From positions 4,962,872-5,026,871 of the forward strand of contig NC_133473.1 in the NCBI RefSeq assembly GCF_025370935.1: 64,000 nt of DNA, in the 5' to 3' direction. Within the stretch, counting starts at the first letter, position 1, and every line of letters begins with the position of its first letter. Positions 52,424 to 62,615 of this stretch are shown in pieces. Under the pieces are notes generated by a model. It worked only from the letters and a program-made list of their open reading frames with translations. It had not been told where the DNA came from and did no database searches. This stretch comes from Choristoneura fumiferana (taxonomy: Eukaryota > Arthropoda > Insecta > Lepidoptera > Tortricidae). The position numbers and the translations under genes are program-made.

Positions 52424-53111
52424 TCATTTACTGTGTGTAAATCATGTCAAATGTCCATGTAACACCCGTGCCGGTTATCGTTGGGAACGATACACTCGAA
52501 GTTGTTGACCACTACGTTTACCTTGGACAAGTTGTCCAATTGGTTAGGTCCAACTTCGACAATGAGGTCGCCCGAAGAATCCTACTCGGATAGGCAGCAT
52601 TCGGGAAACTTCGTGATGTCATCTCGTCCAATATTCCGCAGTGCCTGAAGACTAGAGTCTTCGACCAGTGTGTGTTGCCAGTGGGCTCTGAGACGTGGTC
52701 CTTGACTGTTGGCCTCTTAGAGAAGCTCAGAGTCACGCAACGAGCTATGGCTCTCCATAGCTCCATATGTTTGGAGTTTCTTTGCGCGTTAGAATCCGGA
52801 ATACGGAAATTCGTCAAAGAACTAAAGTCACTGACATAACTGGAAAAATATGCAAGTTGAAGTGGCGCCCATTGCTTATTGGGCCACATCGCTCGAAGAA
52901 CAGATAACCGTTGGGGGAGAAAAGTTCTCGAGTGGCGACCACGAACCAGACGAGGCGTTGGCAGGCCTCCTACCAGGTGGACTGACGACATCGTGAGAGT
53001 TGCGGAAAACCGATGGATGCAAGTGGCGAGCTGTCGTTCATTGTTGCGTTCTAAGGGAGAGGCCTTTGTTGAGCAGTGGACGTCTTCCGGCTGATGATGA
53101 TGATGATGATG
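52424..53111 (+). pseudogene. RTE-like reverse transcriptase C-terminal region, 688 bp with 11-bp TSD
   Basis: The frame begins MSNVHVTPVPVIVGNDTLEV and VDHYVYLGQVVQL, then SNFDNEVARRILLG, AAFGKLRDVISSN, FDQCVLPVGSETWSLTVG and KLRVTQRAMA. It ends ARRTDNRWGRKVLEWRPRTR, RPPTRWTDDIVRVAENRWMQ and WTSSG with a stop. Internal damage includes a stop after LLG and a shift near 52760-52860. AACTTATACTG flanks it at 52413-52423 and 53112-53122. The tail is GATGATGATGATGATG. The polymerase core lies outside and was never copied. Confidence 0.9.
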
Positions 53112-53164
53112 AACTTATACTGAGCAAGCAAAAACAGTCCTTAAGGTGGTCAACCTTTTCATTC

Positions 53165-53215
53165 CGCGATATAGGTTATTTCTCGGAAAATTGCATAGTC
53201 CTGCAGGATAGCGAT
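53165..53215 (+). mobile_element. Helitron-like internal fragment
   Basis: GCGATATAGGTTATTTCTCG then GAAAATTGCATAGTCCTGCA and GGATAGCGAT resemble the ATAGGCTACTTTTTATCCCG...GCACAGTTCCC core. The ends are absent. Confidence 0.35.
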
Positions 53216-53411
53216 AAATTAATTTTAATTTAACCTCGTAAGTCCCTGTGTACTTCACAAAGTACAAATCAATTGTAAGAATAACTGCCGAATGTACTTG
53301 GTGGAGTACAAATTTTTCAATGAAATATTAACTTTAAATTTATGTAAGTAATTTTCAAAATCACAAAACTTAGAATTCTCGCTTTGGTCTGTAGAACTAT
53401 GTATGATAAAA

Positions 53412-54197
53412 AAACCGGCCAAGAGCGTGTCGGACACGCCAAAAATAGGGTTTCCTTTCCTTAGCCATTACGAAAAATTAAGTAATATTTTTCTAAGGAT
53501 TTCGTATTTTATACGGAATCTTCCAAGTTTAGGTATATTTTATACCTTAGGCTGCTATTTAAGAGTAAAACTACTAATAATTCTCAAGCAAACTTAGCCG
53601 TTATAGTTTTCCTTGAAAGTTTGATATACTTACTACTATCATGATTTTTTTCAATTTTTTCCACCCACTGGTTTAGATTTTAGAGGGGCGAGGGGACGCT
53701 CGATTTTAATGAAAATTTGCACTTTAAAGTTGAATAATTCGCAAAAAAAATCAATGAATCGAAAAATCGTCTGAGCAAACCCCTAATGGTTTTGAAAGAC
53801 CTATTCAACGATACCCCACACTATAGGGCTGGATGAGAAAAAAAAAAACACCCCCACTTTACGTCTATGGGAGAAACCCTAAAAAAAAATTTGTTTTAGT
53901 TTTTTTTTACCATTTTATCGGCATAGTTTACATATATATCCCTGCAAAATGACAGCTTTCTAGCTTTGATAGTCCCTGAGCAAAGCCGCAGACAGACACA
54001 GACAGACAGATTGTAAGTAAATCTGTTTAAAAAAAATATACCAACAAGAGGTTTTTTCGAACCGGTGGTAGATTTTTTTTGACATTCATAAGTGCTTGTT
54101 ATAGCCTTAATTGAATAAAGATATTTTGACTTTGACTTTGACAGATATGGCGAAACTATAAGGGTTCCGTTTTTGCCATTTTGGCTCCGGGACCCTA
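53412..54197 (-). mobile_element. family F repeat, complete but interrupted
   Basis: The plus strand opens AAAAACCGGCCAAGAGCGTG, TCGGACACGCC and AATAGGGTTTCC, and runs to GACAGACAGAT at 54011. It is interrupted by LINE-G (54012-54139) and ends GATATGGCGAAACTATAAGG, GTTCCGTTTTTGCC and GGCTCCGGGACCCT. Confidence 0.8.
54012..54139 (+). mobile_element. LINE-G 3' end nested in family F
   Basis: It holds AGAGGTTTTTTCGAACCGG, TGGTAGATTTTTTTTGACAT, TCATAAGTGCTTGTTATAGC, TTGAATAAAG and a TTTGACTTTGAC tail. GACAGAT is duplicated at 54005-54011 and 54140-54146, although the last bases could also be tail sequence. Confidence 0.75.
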
Positions 54198-54659
54198 AAA
54201 AGTCAGGACTTAAGGTAATTTTGATAATCCCTACCATGTTTTGACTCTTCTGTAACTCAATTCATTTCTTCGTATTACACAGATCACTCTGGTCAAAACA
54301 AACCACACGACACACCTATCGACAGAGGAACGTTTCCAATATCCAATGTATCTAAGTGCCATTTGCGTAGTGGCTAGGTGTGGTACTCACATTAATTGCA
54401 CCATCTATTCAGGTTTGTCGGGTGCACTATGCATTACTATCGCTTCGGGTGGTCGAATGCATAATTAAAGAGACACCGTTCATTTATAGCCACGGGATCA
54501 CCATTATGGTCCGGTTTTGTTACTGGTTTTTGTTACTTGTTATTTTGAGAAATATTTTTAAGGTCCTGTTAATATTACGCTTATTATTATATTTAATATT
54601 TCTTACTCAACGGTATTGGAGAAAAAGGTCACACAGATAGTTTATAACCTGGATTAACA
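54198..54659. other. no feature recognised
   Basis: The plus-strand frame 54380-54640 is hydrophobic at its end but has no recognisable identity. Confidence 0.4.
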
Positions 54660-54862
54660 CTATTTTTTTTTTATTATCCTGGTGGTACTTATTAATTTCC
54701 ACTACTATGCAAAGGTGCTCTGGATTTCCGAGTCGCCCTGTCTGCACTTATGTCTTGCCAGTCACTGTAGGACGTGTCCAGGTCATCCCGCCATCCCTGT
54801 CTTGGCCTGCCGCAGCTCCGATAGCCGTTATTGGGCATCCACTGTGGTAACATGCAGCAAAC
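54660..54862 (-). pseudogene. LINE reverse transcriptase C-terminus (RTE-like)
   Basis: The minus strand encodes YRSCGRPRQGWRDDLDTSYS, DWQDISADRATRKSR and APLHSSGN with a stop. GRPRQxWRDDLD...W is the C-terminal signature of a second RTE-like group in insects. The 3' end is short and AT-rich with a T-run on the plus strand. Confidence 0.7.
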
Positions 54863-54945
54863 GTAAAAATACTTTTGATCCCAAAAAAATTCATACTACA
54901 AACGTAACGATAAACGAACTATTTATAGTGACAAAGTCAAGGAAA

Positions 54946-55354
54946 TAATGAGGGCTATCGCGTATGAATTCGCCACTAGAGGCGTTAGTGTAGCGTGAGG
55001 TCTCCGAATAAATGTCAAATCTCATAGTTTTTGGGTGAGCTACGCGGGTTTATTTATAATTAGAATAATTTTGTGAATATTTTGCAATATCTGAAATTAA
55101 CTATGGCAAATATGCGTACCGGGGCAATGAATGTCTGTGTTTTGAGACAGTTTTGTCTTTGAAACCTATCCTCCCTTTTTTCCGAACAAAACGGGGACTA
55201 TGCAACACTGTGGCATGCTTGATATTTTTATGGTACGGTTTTAAGGTGTATTAATATGATTTTAATTAAATGTTTTCACGCCCGTAATAACAGAAAAATA
55301 TTCTTAACCACCTAACACAGCGCCATCTATTACAAAAAACGATAGCCCTCATTA
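54946..55354. mobile_element. 409-bp MITE with TAATGAGGGCTATCG TIRs
   Basis: TAATGAGGGCTATCG at the left is exactly inverted at the right (CGATAGCCCTCATTA). The right subterminal region has AGCGCCATCTATTACAAAAA, resembling AGATGGCG in the 45765 MITE. TA may be the target duplication. Confidence 0.8.
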
Positions 55355-56261
55355 GTGTTGTATAACAGAAAATAAGTTTACGCTTACGTGTTGTTTTGAT
55401 TCGAAAGTAATTTTTTTTTGTCGAGATTAATTAGATATTTTTGCCCTTTTAATCCGGTACGTATGTATGTAGGTTGGTATCGTAATACCTACCAAAAAAT
55501 CACAATATCTAGACTTTGTACAAATATCAAAACAAATCAAAATATCGATAACCCGACACCTCCTACGTATATCTGGTACAAATGCATAATCATAAATTTA
55601 CAGGAGAGCTGTTCAAATTCCAAAACCTGTAACTTTCTCATTTTATGATATAACTTTTAAAATTTTGCATTGGTTCCAAAGAAAATATTTGCTTTCTACC
55701 TGTATTCATGTAATTTTGAAATTTCTATTATAGTATTTGAGAAATTGCAGATACACTACAATAGCTTTTTACATCTTGAAGTTGTGCGGTATACTGAGCT
55801 AATTAATTGACTCCAGATATACGAGGTAATGCGTAGATTATGATTAACGATATTTTATATTGTATATGAATTTTTAGATGAAATACTTATATGGCTTGCA
55901 ATGAACAATAAAACAGATGCTCTTTTACCTTCATCTATTGATTTATAAACGTTTTTATCACTTGCATCAATATACGCTAACATTAGCATGCCACTTGTAC
56001 CAATATACCGCTAGTAATGTTTTAAACGTGCTATACAAAATACAAAATATACCTTTATAAAAAACTTCACTTGAAATATAAATGGTTTTATTAAGAAAGT
56101 AATTGTATTAAGTGCTTTAAATTAATGGAAGCACATTCAATGGATTCGTATTCCTGTTCAAATGTGTACTCGTATTTTATTGTGAAGGTTCCTCATGTGA
56201 TACATATATCGCATCGCACCCATTTGTATCCACATAACGGTTTAGCTTTTTGTGCCTCTTC
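55355..56261. other. no feature recognised
   Basis: AT-rich and unassigned. Confidence 0.4.
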
Positions 56262-56560
56262 AGGGTTCCGTACCCAAAGGGTATAAACGGAAACCTACTT
56301 CTATTATACTACTTCGCTGTCCGTCCGTCTGTCACCAGGCTGTATCTCATGAACCATGATAGTTAGACAGTTGAAATTTTCACAGATTATGTATAACTGT
56401 AGTCGATATAATATATATATATAACAAAAAATAGAACAGAATAAATATTTAAGGGGGCCCCATACAGCAAATGTATTTTTTTTGCCATTTTTTTGCTAAT
56501 CCTAATGAGTTGTATAGATGGTATGGAACCCTTCGTGCGCGAGTCTGATTAGCACTTTGC
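56262..56560 (+). mobile_element. family D repeat
   Basis: CAGGGTTCCGTACCCAAAGG, CTGTCCGTCCGTCTGTCACC, TGTATCTCATGAACCATGAT and GTTGAAATTTTCACAG, then a TATATATATA run, and TATGGAACCCTTCGTGCGCG with AGTCTGATTAGCACTTTGC at the end. Confidence 0.75.
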
Positions 56561-56594
56561 TTAAGCCAAGCTTTGACATGAAATATTGAGTCAA

Positions 56595-56705
56595 AGTCAA
56601 AATATCTTTATTCAATTTAGATTGTAACAAGCACTTATGAATGTCAAAAAAATCTACCACCGGTTTCGAAAAACCTCTGTTGAGAAGAGTCTGGTAATAA
56701 ACCTA
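56595..56705 (-). mobile_element. LINE-G 3' end
   Basis: The plus strand reads GTCAAAGTCAAAATATCTTT, ATTCAATTTAGATTG, AAGCACTTATGAATGTC, AAAAAAATCTACCACCGG and TTTCGAAAAACCTCTG, the reverse of 54012-54139 at high similarity. Confidence 0.75.
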
Positions 56706-56710
56706 GGTAT

Positions 56711-57048
56711 ATTTTGAAAACAGATTTACAATCAGATTTTAGTGATATCTATACATCACAAGTATTTAGCACAACTACATATTTAAAACAGTTCTCAATT
56801 CGCTATTTGGAGTAAGCACTCGCCAATGCGGATCGGAATTATTTCCAAATTTCCTATCCATGATATAATATTAATTTTAATAATACGCCTTATATATTAA
56901 TGTCTTCTTGACAATAGATTTAAATTTTGTGTCTGTTTCCTAGTCTTGGGAAACTTCTATAACTTCATACGGTTTACCCGTTTTCGCCATACATAGCCAG
57001 GTACCATTTCTTAGGTGTGTATAAAAAAATGTGTATAGGGGTTATTAA
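56711..57048. other. no feature recognised
   Basis: Unassigned AT-rich DNA. Confidence 0.4.
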
Positions 57049-57243
57049 AACCTGTACTATACTTTAAACCACATTAGGGTTACTAATTACTAATATGATC
57101 CAAGTAGAAAAATACTGTGATTCGAAAAAAAAAGTTTGCATGGAAGTGGAGTCGCAAGAAGACTTTCTAATTTCGATGTTTTCCCACTTATATCGTATTA
57201 TTAATCAGTAGCCCTAATATGGGTTACAGTATAGTACTGGACT
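57049..57243. mobile_element. foldback element with 50-bp diverged arms
   Basis: AACCTGTACTATACTTTAAA, CCACATTAGGGTTACTAATT and ACTAATATGAT are mirrored by TCGTATTATTAATCAGTAGC, CCTAATATGGGTTACAG and TATAGTACTGG. Arms agree at roughly three quarters of positions. Confidence 0.65.
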
Positions 57244-57500
57244 TTTTTTATCAACCTGTAGGTATATTGAAATTTACTGTTCTCATTTTAATTAAAGCAT
57301 GTATGCCTTCGCCTTCTTTTGGGGATGCTCAACTACCAGAATGCAATGTAATACTGCAATGTTATATTTCTAAGCACGCGTACATGTAGGTATAGCCGAG
57401 GAACTGAATCACGTACTGGTACTGTTTTTTTTATATATACTATCAAATTATGTGTCGTAGAACAGTTTAAACGGTCCACACGCAGCGACGGCTAGCGCGT

Positions 57501-57597
57501 ACACTGAGGCAACTGCCAGTTACACTGGACTTCCCGGCCCCGCGACAATATCGGTGCCGCGTATAGTGGTGCATGTCGGTTGCCTCAGTATACGTTG
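57501..57597. repeat. inverted repeat around a GC-rich centre
   Basis: GTACACTGAGGCAACT at the left is mirrored by GGTTGCCTCAGTATAC at the right. The centre is GC-rich (CTTCCCGGCCCCGCGACAAT). No other copy was seen. Confidence 0.55.
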
Positions 57598-57848
57598 TAC
57601 CGATTAGCAAAACGGTGTTAGATGCATTCATATACGTCACTTTATTTCCAACTAATAGAAATATCCGTGCAATTTTTTGTGGTAGGTAAATAACGAAATA
57701 TTAATCACAAATTGCAAAAAATAAAAATCAGAAATTTGTCACTTGTACCAGTATACGTAGGAGGTATCGAATTGCTGTTTAACGGTCCCTGAGACGTAGC
57801 CGTTTCGCACCCTTTTAATTATACGCTCTTTCTTGTAAGGTTGTAAAG

Positions 57849-57874
57849 CGAGAGAGAGAGAGAGAGAGAGAGAA
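57849..57874. repeat. AG microsatellite
   Basis: About 11 AG units ending AAAG. It makes an artefactual SLSLSL frame on the minus strand. Confidence 0.95.
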
Positions 57875-57999
57875 AGTTTCTTATTTACAATTACAGACAG
57901 GATTTTCATCGGATTTGAAATCATGTAGTGTTTAAACATAACAAAATCTTGAACTCGAAATGGTGACAGATTGGACATTCCGTGTAATGTAACAAATAC

Positions 58000-58150
58000 A
58001 TGTAAAGAAAGAAAATAATTTATTTATAACAGCAAAGACACATTAAGGTTAGGAAAAATAACAATAAGAAGTGTTGCCGCTATAAAAAGGTCCCGGCTCA
58101 GCATATCGCTGGTTGAAAACCAGCACTGGTCTTCCGCCGGGCCACAGAAG
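58000..58150 (-). mobile_element. LINE-P 3' end
   Basis: The minus strand has CCGGCGGAAGACCAGTGCTG, GTTTTCAACCAGCGATATGC, TGAGCCGGGACC, TAACCTTAATGTGTC and ATAAATAAATTATTTTCTTT. It shares the ATGCTGAGCC stretch and TTTC tail with 5090-5275. Confidence 0.6.
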
Positions 58151-58746
58151 AGTGAAATTACGGAAAGTCACACAAAAAAATACAAAAATAGCTACGAGAC
58201 TAAAAATCGAGACTGAAATACGAGAATAAAACGGAAAATCAATCAAAAAACATGAAATACTAGGTACTTTCTAAATATATTTAATTTCCATCATTAAGGT
58301 AGGTACACAGGCACAAGATCTTAGCTCGTCATTACTGCATTTAATATGTATGAACAATTTTGTATTCTATATGAATCAGTCATGTGGCCTATAAGTAGTG
58401 GGTTCATTCTTAAACTAACAACTTACGCTGCGGAAGGGCGGGTTGGTATCGGTTTATGTTATAGCTTTGACCTCGAAACGCGTCTAAAGGCAAAGATACA
58501 CTGAGAGTTAACAGCTTGCTTAATAACATATTTGCCACGGTGTGTTGATCGCGGCTATGTTTAATATATACTACCTTAATGATATTAAAAATGCATGCAG
58601 TCGCGTTAGAATGAAAGCACGGCATGCATGGTCTACCCAACATTAACATCTTCCCGCATTTTTTTGATTATTACGAACTGAATGGTAACGACGTGATTCA
58701 TCTCGTGTTAAAGATGTCTACAGAAATCCGGTATGCTTAGTAATAA
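58151..58746. other. no feature recognised
   Basis: GAAACGCGTC at 58475 recalls the hammerhead 3' core but lacks a partner. Otherwise unassigned. Confidence 0.4.
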
Positions 58747-58960
58747 AGCAGCTTTTCCACCAGGGATGAGCGAGGATGTGTTGCGAGGAATATGTTTTTC
58801 ATTAACCAATAGAAACGCTTCATTTACCTCGCTTCGCTCCGCTCAGCTGTTTTTAGAGGTGTGCTGTGCGAGGATGTGTGTAAATGAAACGTTTCTATTG
58901 GTTAATGAAAAACAGATCCCTCGCAAAACACCCTCGCACATTATTGGTGGAAACGCTGCT
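58747..58960. mobile_element. palindromic MITE, family L
   Basis: AGCAGCTTTTCCACCAGGGA and TGAGCGAGGATGTGTTGCGA with TTTTTCATTAACCAATAGAA and ACG are mirrored by CGTTTCTATTGGTTAATGAA, CCCTCGCAAAACACCCTCGC and TTGGTGGAAACGCTGCT. The centre has CTCGCTTCGCTCCGCTCAGC. The total is 214 bases. Confidence 0.85.
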
Positions 58961-59087
58961 ATCTGTTATTATTATAAATTATAAATTTAAACTCAGGTAA
59001 TAGATATTTCATTTTTGCAAATTCATTATACACTCAATTAGTCGATCTGTAGCATTCGGGTTCATATCGGCTCGCATAATTTTTGAA
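58961..59087. other. no feature recognised
   Basis: Short AT-rich spacer. Confidence 0.4.
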
Positions 59088-59204
59088 AGCCATAATGTAA
59101 TATTTGTCATAGTTGTAACTCTTTTTTTTCTGAATCCATTAATTGTTCAGAATTGTGAAATAACATAAAAAATATAACATTACATTAGTTATGACAAATT
59201 ATGG
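59088..59204. repeat. weak foldback
   Basis: CCATAATGTAATATTTGTCA and TAGTT are answered by AACTAATG region and GTTATGACAAATTATGG, with a six-base indel in one arm. Confidence 0.4.
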
Positions 59205-59265
59205 AATTAAATACATACCAGTGGCTTTTACTAAAATTATTGTTATTGTATCAACTGGCTGTTTT

Positions 59266-59545
59266 TAGGTTTCCGTACCCAAAGGGCAAAAACGAAAACC
59301 CTATTACTAAGACTGCTGTACGTCCGTCTGTTACCAGGCTGTATCTCATGAACCGAGTTAAAATTTTCACAGTTTATGTATAACTGTGGCCGCTATAACA
59401 ACAAATACTTAACAGCATAAAATAAAAATTCCCATACAGCAAAAGTGTTTTTTTTTTGCCGTTTTCTGCATATTATGTCTAATGAATGTTGTATAGATGG
59501 TACGGAACCCATCGTGCGCGAGTCCGACTCTCAATTGGCCCGTTT
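59266..59545 (+). mobile_element. family D repeat
   Basis: TTTTAGGTTTCCGTACCCAA, CGTCCGTCTGTTACCAGGC, TGTATCTCATGAACCG, GCCGCTATAACAACAAATAC and GGTACGGAACCCATCGTGCG with CGAGTCCGACTCTC at the end. Confidence 0.75.
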
Positions 59546-60049
59546 TTTTATCATGATTAAATAATTTATCAACCTCCTGTGTACCCCAAGCCTTCATCCG
59601 ACGCCTGGTATAGCAAGTCACGCGGACCAATTTGGTGAAACGCCGCTGGTATAAGGAAATAGGCTCGGGCAAAAGTAGTCGATGGGGTCATTATATCAGA
59701 CACACACGGTGCACAGAACGTCAACAGTACGAAAAAAACTACAATTCTATTTTATTTTTATATTATTATAATTATTTGTAGTTTTTAATGAATTTTAATG
59801 TAATTTTGATAAATAAATTGAATCATTACTTTTATTGTACACCGTGTTTTTCTTTTAAAAAAGAGTTTTTTTGTTTTATTTTATTGCTAATAATTTACAA
59901 ATTTTAAGTGACAGAGACGTGACGCATAAAAGAAATCAAAAAGTCACTTTTTAAACCTTATTTTGCTAAATATGTGTGAATTAAAAACAATTTAGTTACG
60001 GAATTATAAAAAACCAAAAAGCTTAATTGTTTGAAGCTACTAAGCCTCA
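59546..60049. other. no feature recognised
   Basis: There is a possible decayed coding remnant at 59560-59700 (GCAAGTCACGCGGACC ... CGATGGGGTCATTATATC), not identified. AT-rich afterwards. Confidence 0.35.
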
Positions 60050-60268
60050 TACTCGAAAAGCCGCGAGCGTTTTCGCTCTTCCTTCATCAACCGCACAGCA
60101 AAAGAGTGGAATTCCCTGCCTGCGACTGTGTTTCCTGAACACTACAATTTGGCCGCCTTCAAGTCTAGGGTGAATGAGCATTTACTAGGCAAGCGTGCTC
60201 CATCGTAGGCCTCATCCTCGCTTTCCATCAGGCGTGATTGTGGCCAAACGCAAGCCTATACAGTATAA
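60050..60268 (+). pseudogene. LINE reverse transcriptase C-terminus (Jockey/CR1-like)
   Basis: The frame 60062-60208 encodes RERFRSSFINRTAKEWNSLP, ATVFPEHYNLAAFKSRVNEH and LLGKRAPS, then a stop. RTAxxWNSLPxxVFP...FKSRVN is the typical end of insect non-LTR reverse transcriptases. A 60-base UTR (CTTTCCATCAGGCGTGATTG, TGGCCAAACGCAAGCC) and a poly(A) run follow. It is 5'-truncated. Confidence 0.85.
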
Positions 60269-60654
60269 AAAAAAAAACCCTATTCTGCTGGCTTATTTTT
60301 TATAAATTTAATTGGATCACGTCCATTTAAGCTATAATCATGAATCAAATTTGTGAACTTAGTAGGTACATCAATTGTACAATTTACTTACATATTGATA
60401 AAAATGAATCATAATGTGTTGTTTCCTGCTTGTATTCTGTGTGGTTTGACGTGGTTCTGCAAAAAAGTTGCGGCGCTACGAATTCGCGTTCATAGCTAAT
60501 AAACTATTGGAAAATAGCTACAGTTGGTCTACCGAGAGTGTTTAAGTTTGATTTATCTCAATACATTTTTACCTATAAAGTTTTTAAGTTATTTTACTTT
60601 TATTTTGGTAGTATTAGAATAAGCCAAGTTGATAACATCAGAGAATTAGCCACG
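60269..60654. other. no feature recognised
   Basis: Unassigned. Confidence 0.4.
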
Positions 60655-60765
60655 AACATTTATTTAAATTTTATGTGTATTGCCGTCTTTGTTTGTTTTG
60701 TTATAAACAGCGACGGCATCGAAACTATCTGTCTCATAAAATTAATCAATGAGTAGTGAAAGAGG
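60655..60765. mobile_element. foldback MITE, family M copy 3, diverged
   Basis: TATGTGTATTGCCGTCTTTG, TTTGTTTTGTTATAAACAGC, GACGGCATCGAAACTATCTG and AATTAATCAATGAGTAGTGA follow copies 1 and 2 with many substitutions, mostly in the arms. Confidence 0.55.
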
Positions 60766-61359
60766 TCCTCAGATTCGTTAGTAAATGTCATCATAATTAG
60801 GGATGCTCCTTGCTGGAACTATATCCAACACAGCTCTTGTTTATCACTAAAATAACATGATAACGACAAAAAGAAATAAATTTCTTTATTCTTAACAATG
60901 ACGTCCTTGAAGCAAAATGCTTAGAATTTAGATATAGTAAAAAAATTGCATATAAATTTAAGTTTGTTAATACAAGTTTTCTATTACTTTGTCGAATGTT
61001 CTTATGAAAAAAATAAAAAAGGTTGCGCAAAAACTTAGAAAATTTAAGAAAACTTACAAACGACTACCTAAATAAACTTTTTTAATGTAACGTTAACGCG
61101 TTAAATTAGAGACCTAAACATGAAATTCGGCGCTGGATTTTTTATGCAACTCCAATCAATTTATTTAATCGTATGGCGTAAATTTCACGTAGGTTTATAA
61201 TTTAAAGTTAAATAATATAAAACAATAATGATACATTTTGTTAAATGTCCACATTCAGGGTGTTGAACCATGCAACTGCGTCCTATGATGTGAGGTCGTT
61301 ACAAGACTTGGGTACAAAATTCACGATGTAATTTTGAGAATCACTAGATTTTAATTGCT
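60766..61359. other. no feature recognised
   Basis: AT-rich and unassigned. Confidence 0.4.
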
Positions 61360-61397
61360 AGTAGGCCTGTGCGTGCGAAGCCGAGGGTAAAGGCTAG
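61360..61397 (+). mobile_element. Helitron 3' terminus fragment
   Basis: GGCCTGTGCGTGCGAAGCCG, AGGGTAAAGG and CTAG before T. It is the hairpin-CTAG end without the body. Confidence 0.55.
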
Positions 61398-61816
61398 TTA
61401 TAAGTATATTTTCGATCAGTGAGGTACAACCATGATTTATCGAAAGCGTGTGAATATATCTTAATGCCCGTAAATGAAAAAAGGGGGAGAAAATTCATGA
61501 CTATCGGATAGCACGTGAGCTTACGCCTTTGAAAATAAGGCGCGGGCGCAATTTAGAAGCAACAGCGGTTATTTAAAAAAATAATTAGCAACGTCTAAAT
61601 CTAGAAGTCTTACTCATTTCCATCGAACATTGTTTTGAACCCATCGAGCATACAAGCAATAAACTTTTAATAATATTAATTTATTTATTTTTCAGATAAC
61701 ATAGATCCATTCATTTGTTAGTAGGTACACAACTTACAAACTCGGTTCGGTTTAACATTAAAAATTATAATAATCAATGAAAAATACAAAATATGTCAAT
61801 GTAATATAAAAAAACT
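61398..61816. other. no feature recognised
   Basis: Unassigned. Confidence 0.4.
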
Positions 61817-62199
61817 GGCCAAATGCGAGACGGACTCGCGCACCGAGTGCTCCATATAAATATTGTTATTATATGATGTAACTAAAAAATTACGGTTTTC
61901 GCAATTTTTCCTTTATCTGTGCTATAAGACGTTGCTGCGTACCAAATTTCAAGATTCTGAGTTCACGGGAAGTACCCTGTAGGTTTTGATTCCTTTGCGA
62001 GTTTCGAAAATTTGCAGAAATTTGCGGCATAAACGGCTGTATCTTTTGATTGCGTTGGTTTAAAAGTTTGATTTTTTCACAGCTCTATATCTAATAAGGA
62101 ACAGTAGACCTATGTATTTTATATAAATTTCAGCTTGATATTACGCGTGTGATCCTATGAGGGTTCCGTTTTTTCCTTTCGAGGTACGGAACCCTAAAA
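61817..62199 (-). mobile_element. family E repeat, complete
   Basis: The plus strand opens CTGGCCAAATGCGAGACGG, ACTCGCGCACCGAG, then TTTTCGCAATTTTTCCTTT, TGCGGCATAAACGGCTGTAT, CTTTTGATTGCGTTGG and ends GAGGTACGGAACCCTAAAAA. It is the reverse of 22305-22655 with a longer middle. Confidence 0.75.
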
Positions 62200-62269
62200 A
62201 TAAAATAACAGTAATAATAATATATCTTCTATCCTATTTTGAAACTTAAAAGTGTAACTGTGGGTTCAA

Positions 62270-62465
62270 ACCCGGGCTTGCAATTTCCGAGTATTACAGA
62301 ATTCATGTGCGAAATTTCATTTGAAATTTACCACACACGAGGTGAAGGAAAGCATCGTGACGAACACCTGTAAAGTGTTTTAATGGTTTGTGCCAAGTTT
62401 CTAATTCACACGCAGCTCGCATGGAATCTGCAATCCAACCCCCAGTACCTATAATAAGTGCCCAG
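62270..62465 (+). mobile_element. SINE-B, 5'-damaged and decayed
   Basis: Box B-like GGGTTCAAACCCGGGCTTGC, then ATTCATGTGCGAAATTTC, GAGGTGAAGGAAAGCATCGT, TTTTAATGGTTTGTGCC and a remnant of the 3' end. The leader arm of the tRNA-like head is gone. Confidence 0.65.
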
Positions 62466-62563
62466 CACTTATTTAGAGCGACATGATGAATACCGTAGTA
62501 AAAACTGTTTTTTTCGGGATAGTTTTTTTCTATTTACAAGTTCACATATTTGCAGACTTTTAC

Positions 62564-62615
62564 TTTGTTCACCCGCGACCTTTATGACAGCTAATTTTAT
62601 GCAAGAAATGTGTGT
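62564..62615 (+). mobile_element. Penelope-like end fragment
   Basis: TTTGTTCACCCGCGACCTTT, ATGACAGCTAATTTTATGC and AAGAAATGTGTGTT match the arm of 49342-49406 in plus orientation. Confidence 0.5.

Noticed and set aside
58475..58484. GAAACGCGTC, as in the hammerhead 3' core
   Set aside because: No CTGANGA half or stem I partner lies within reach on either strand.
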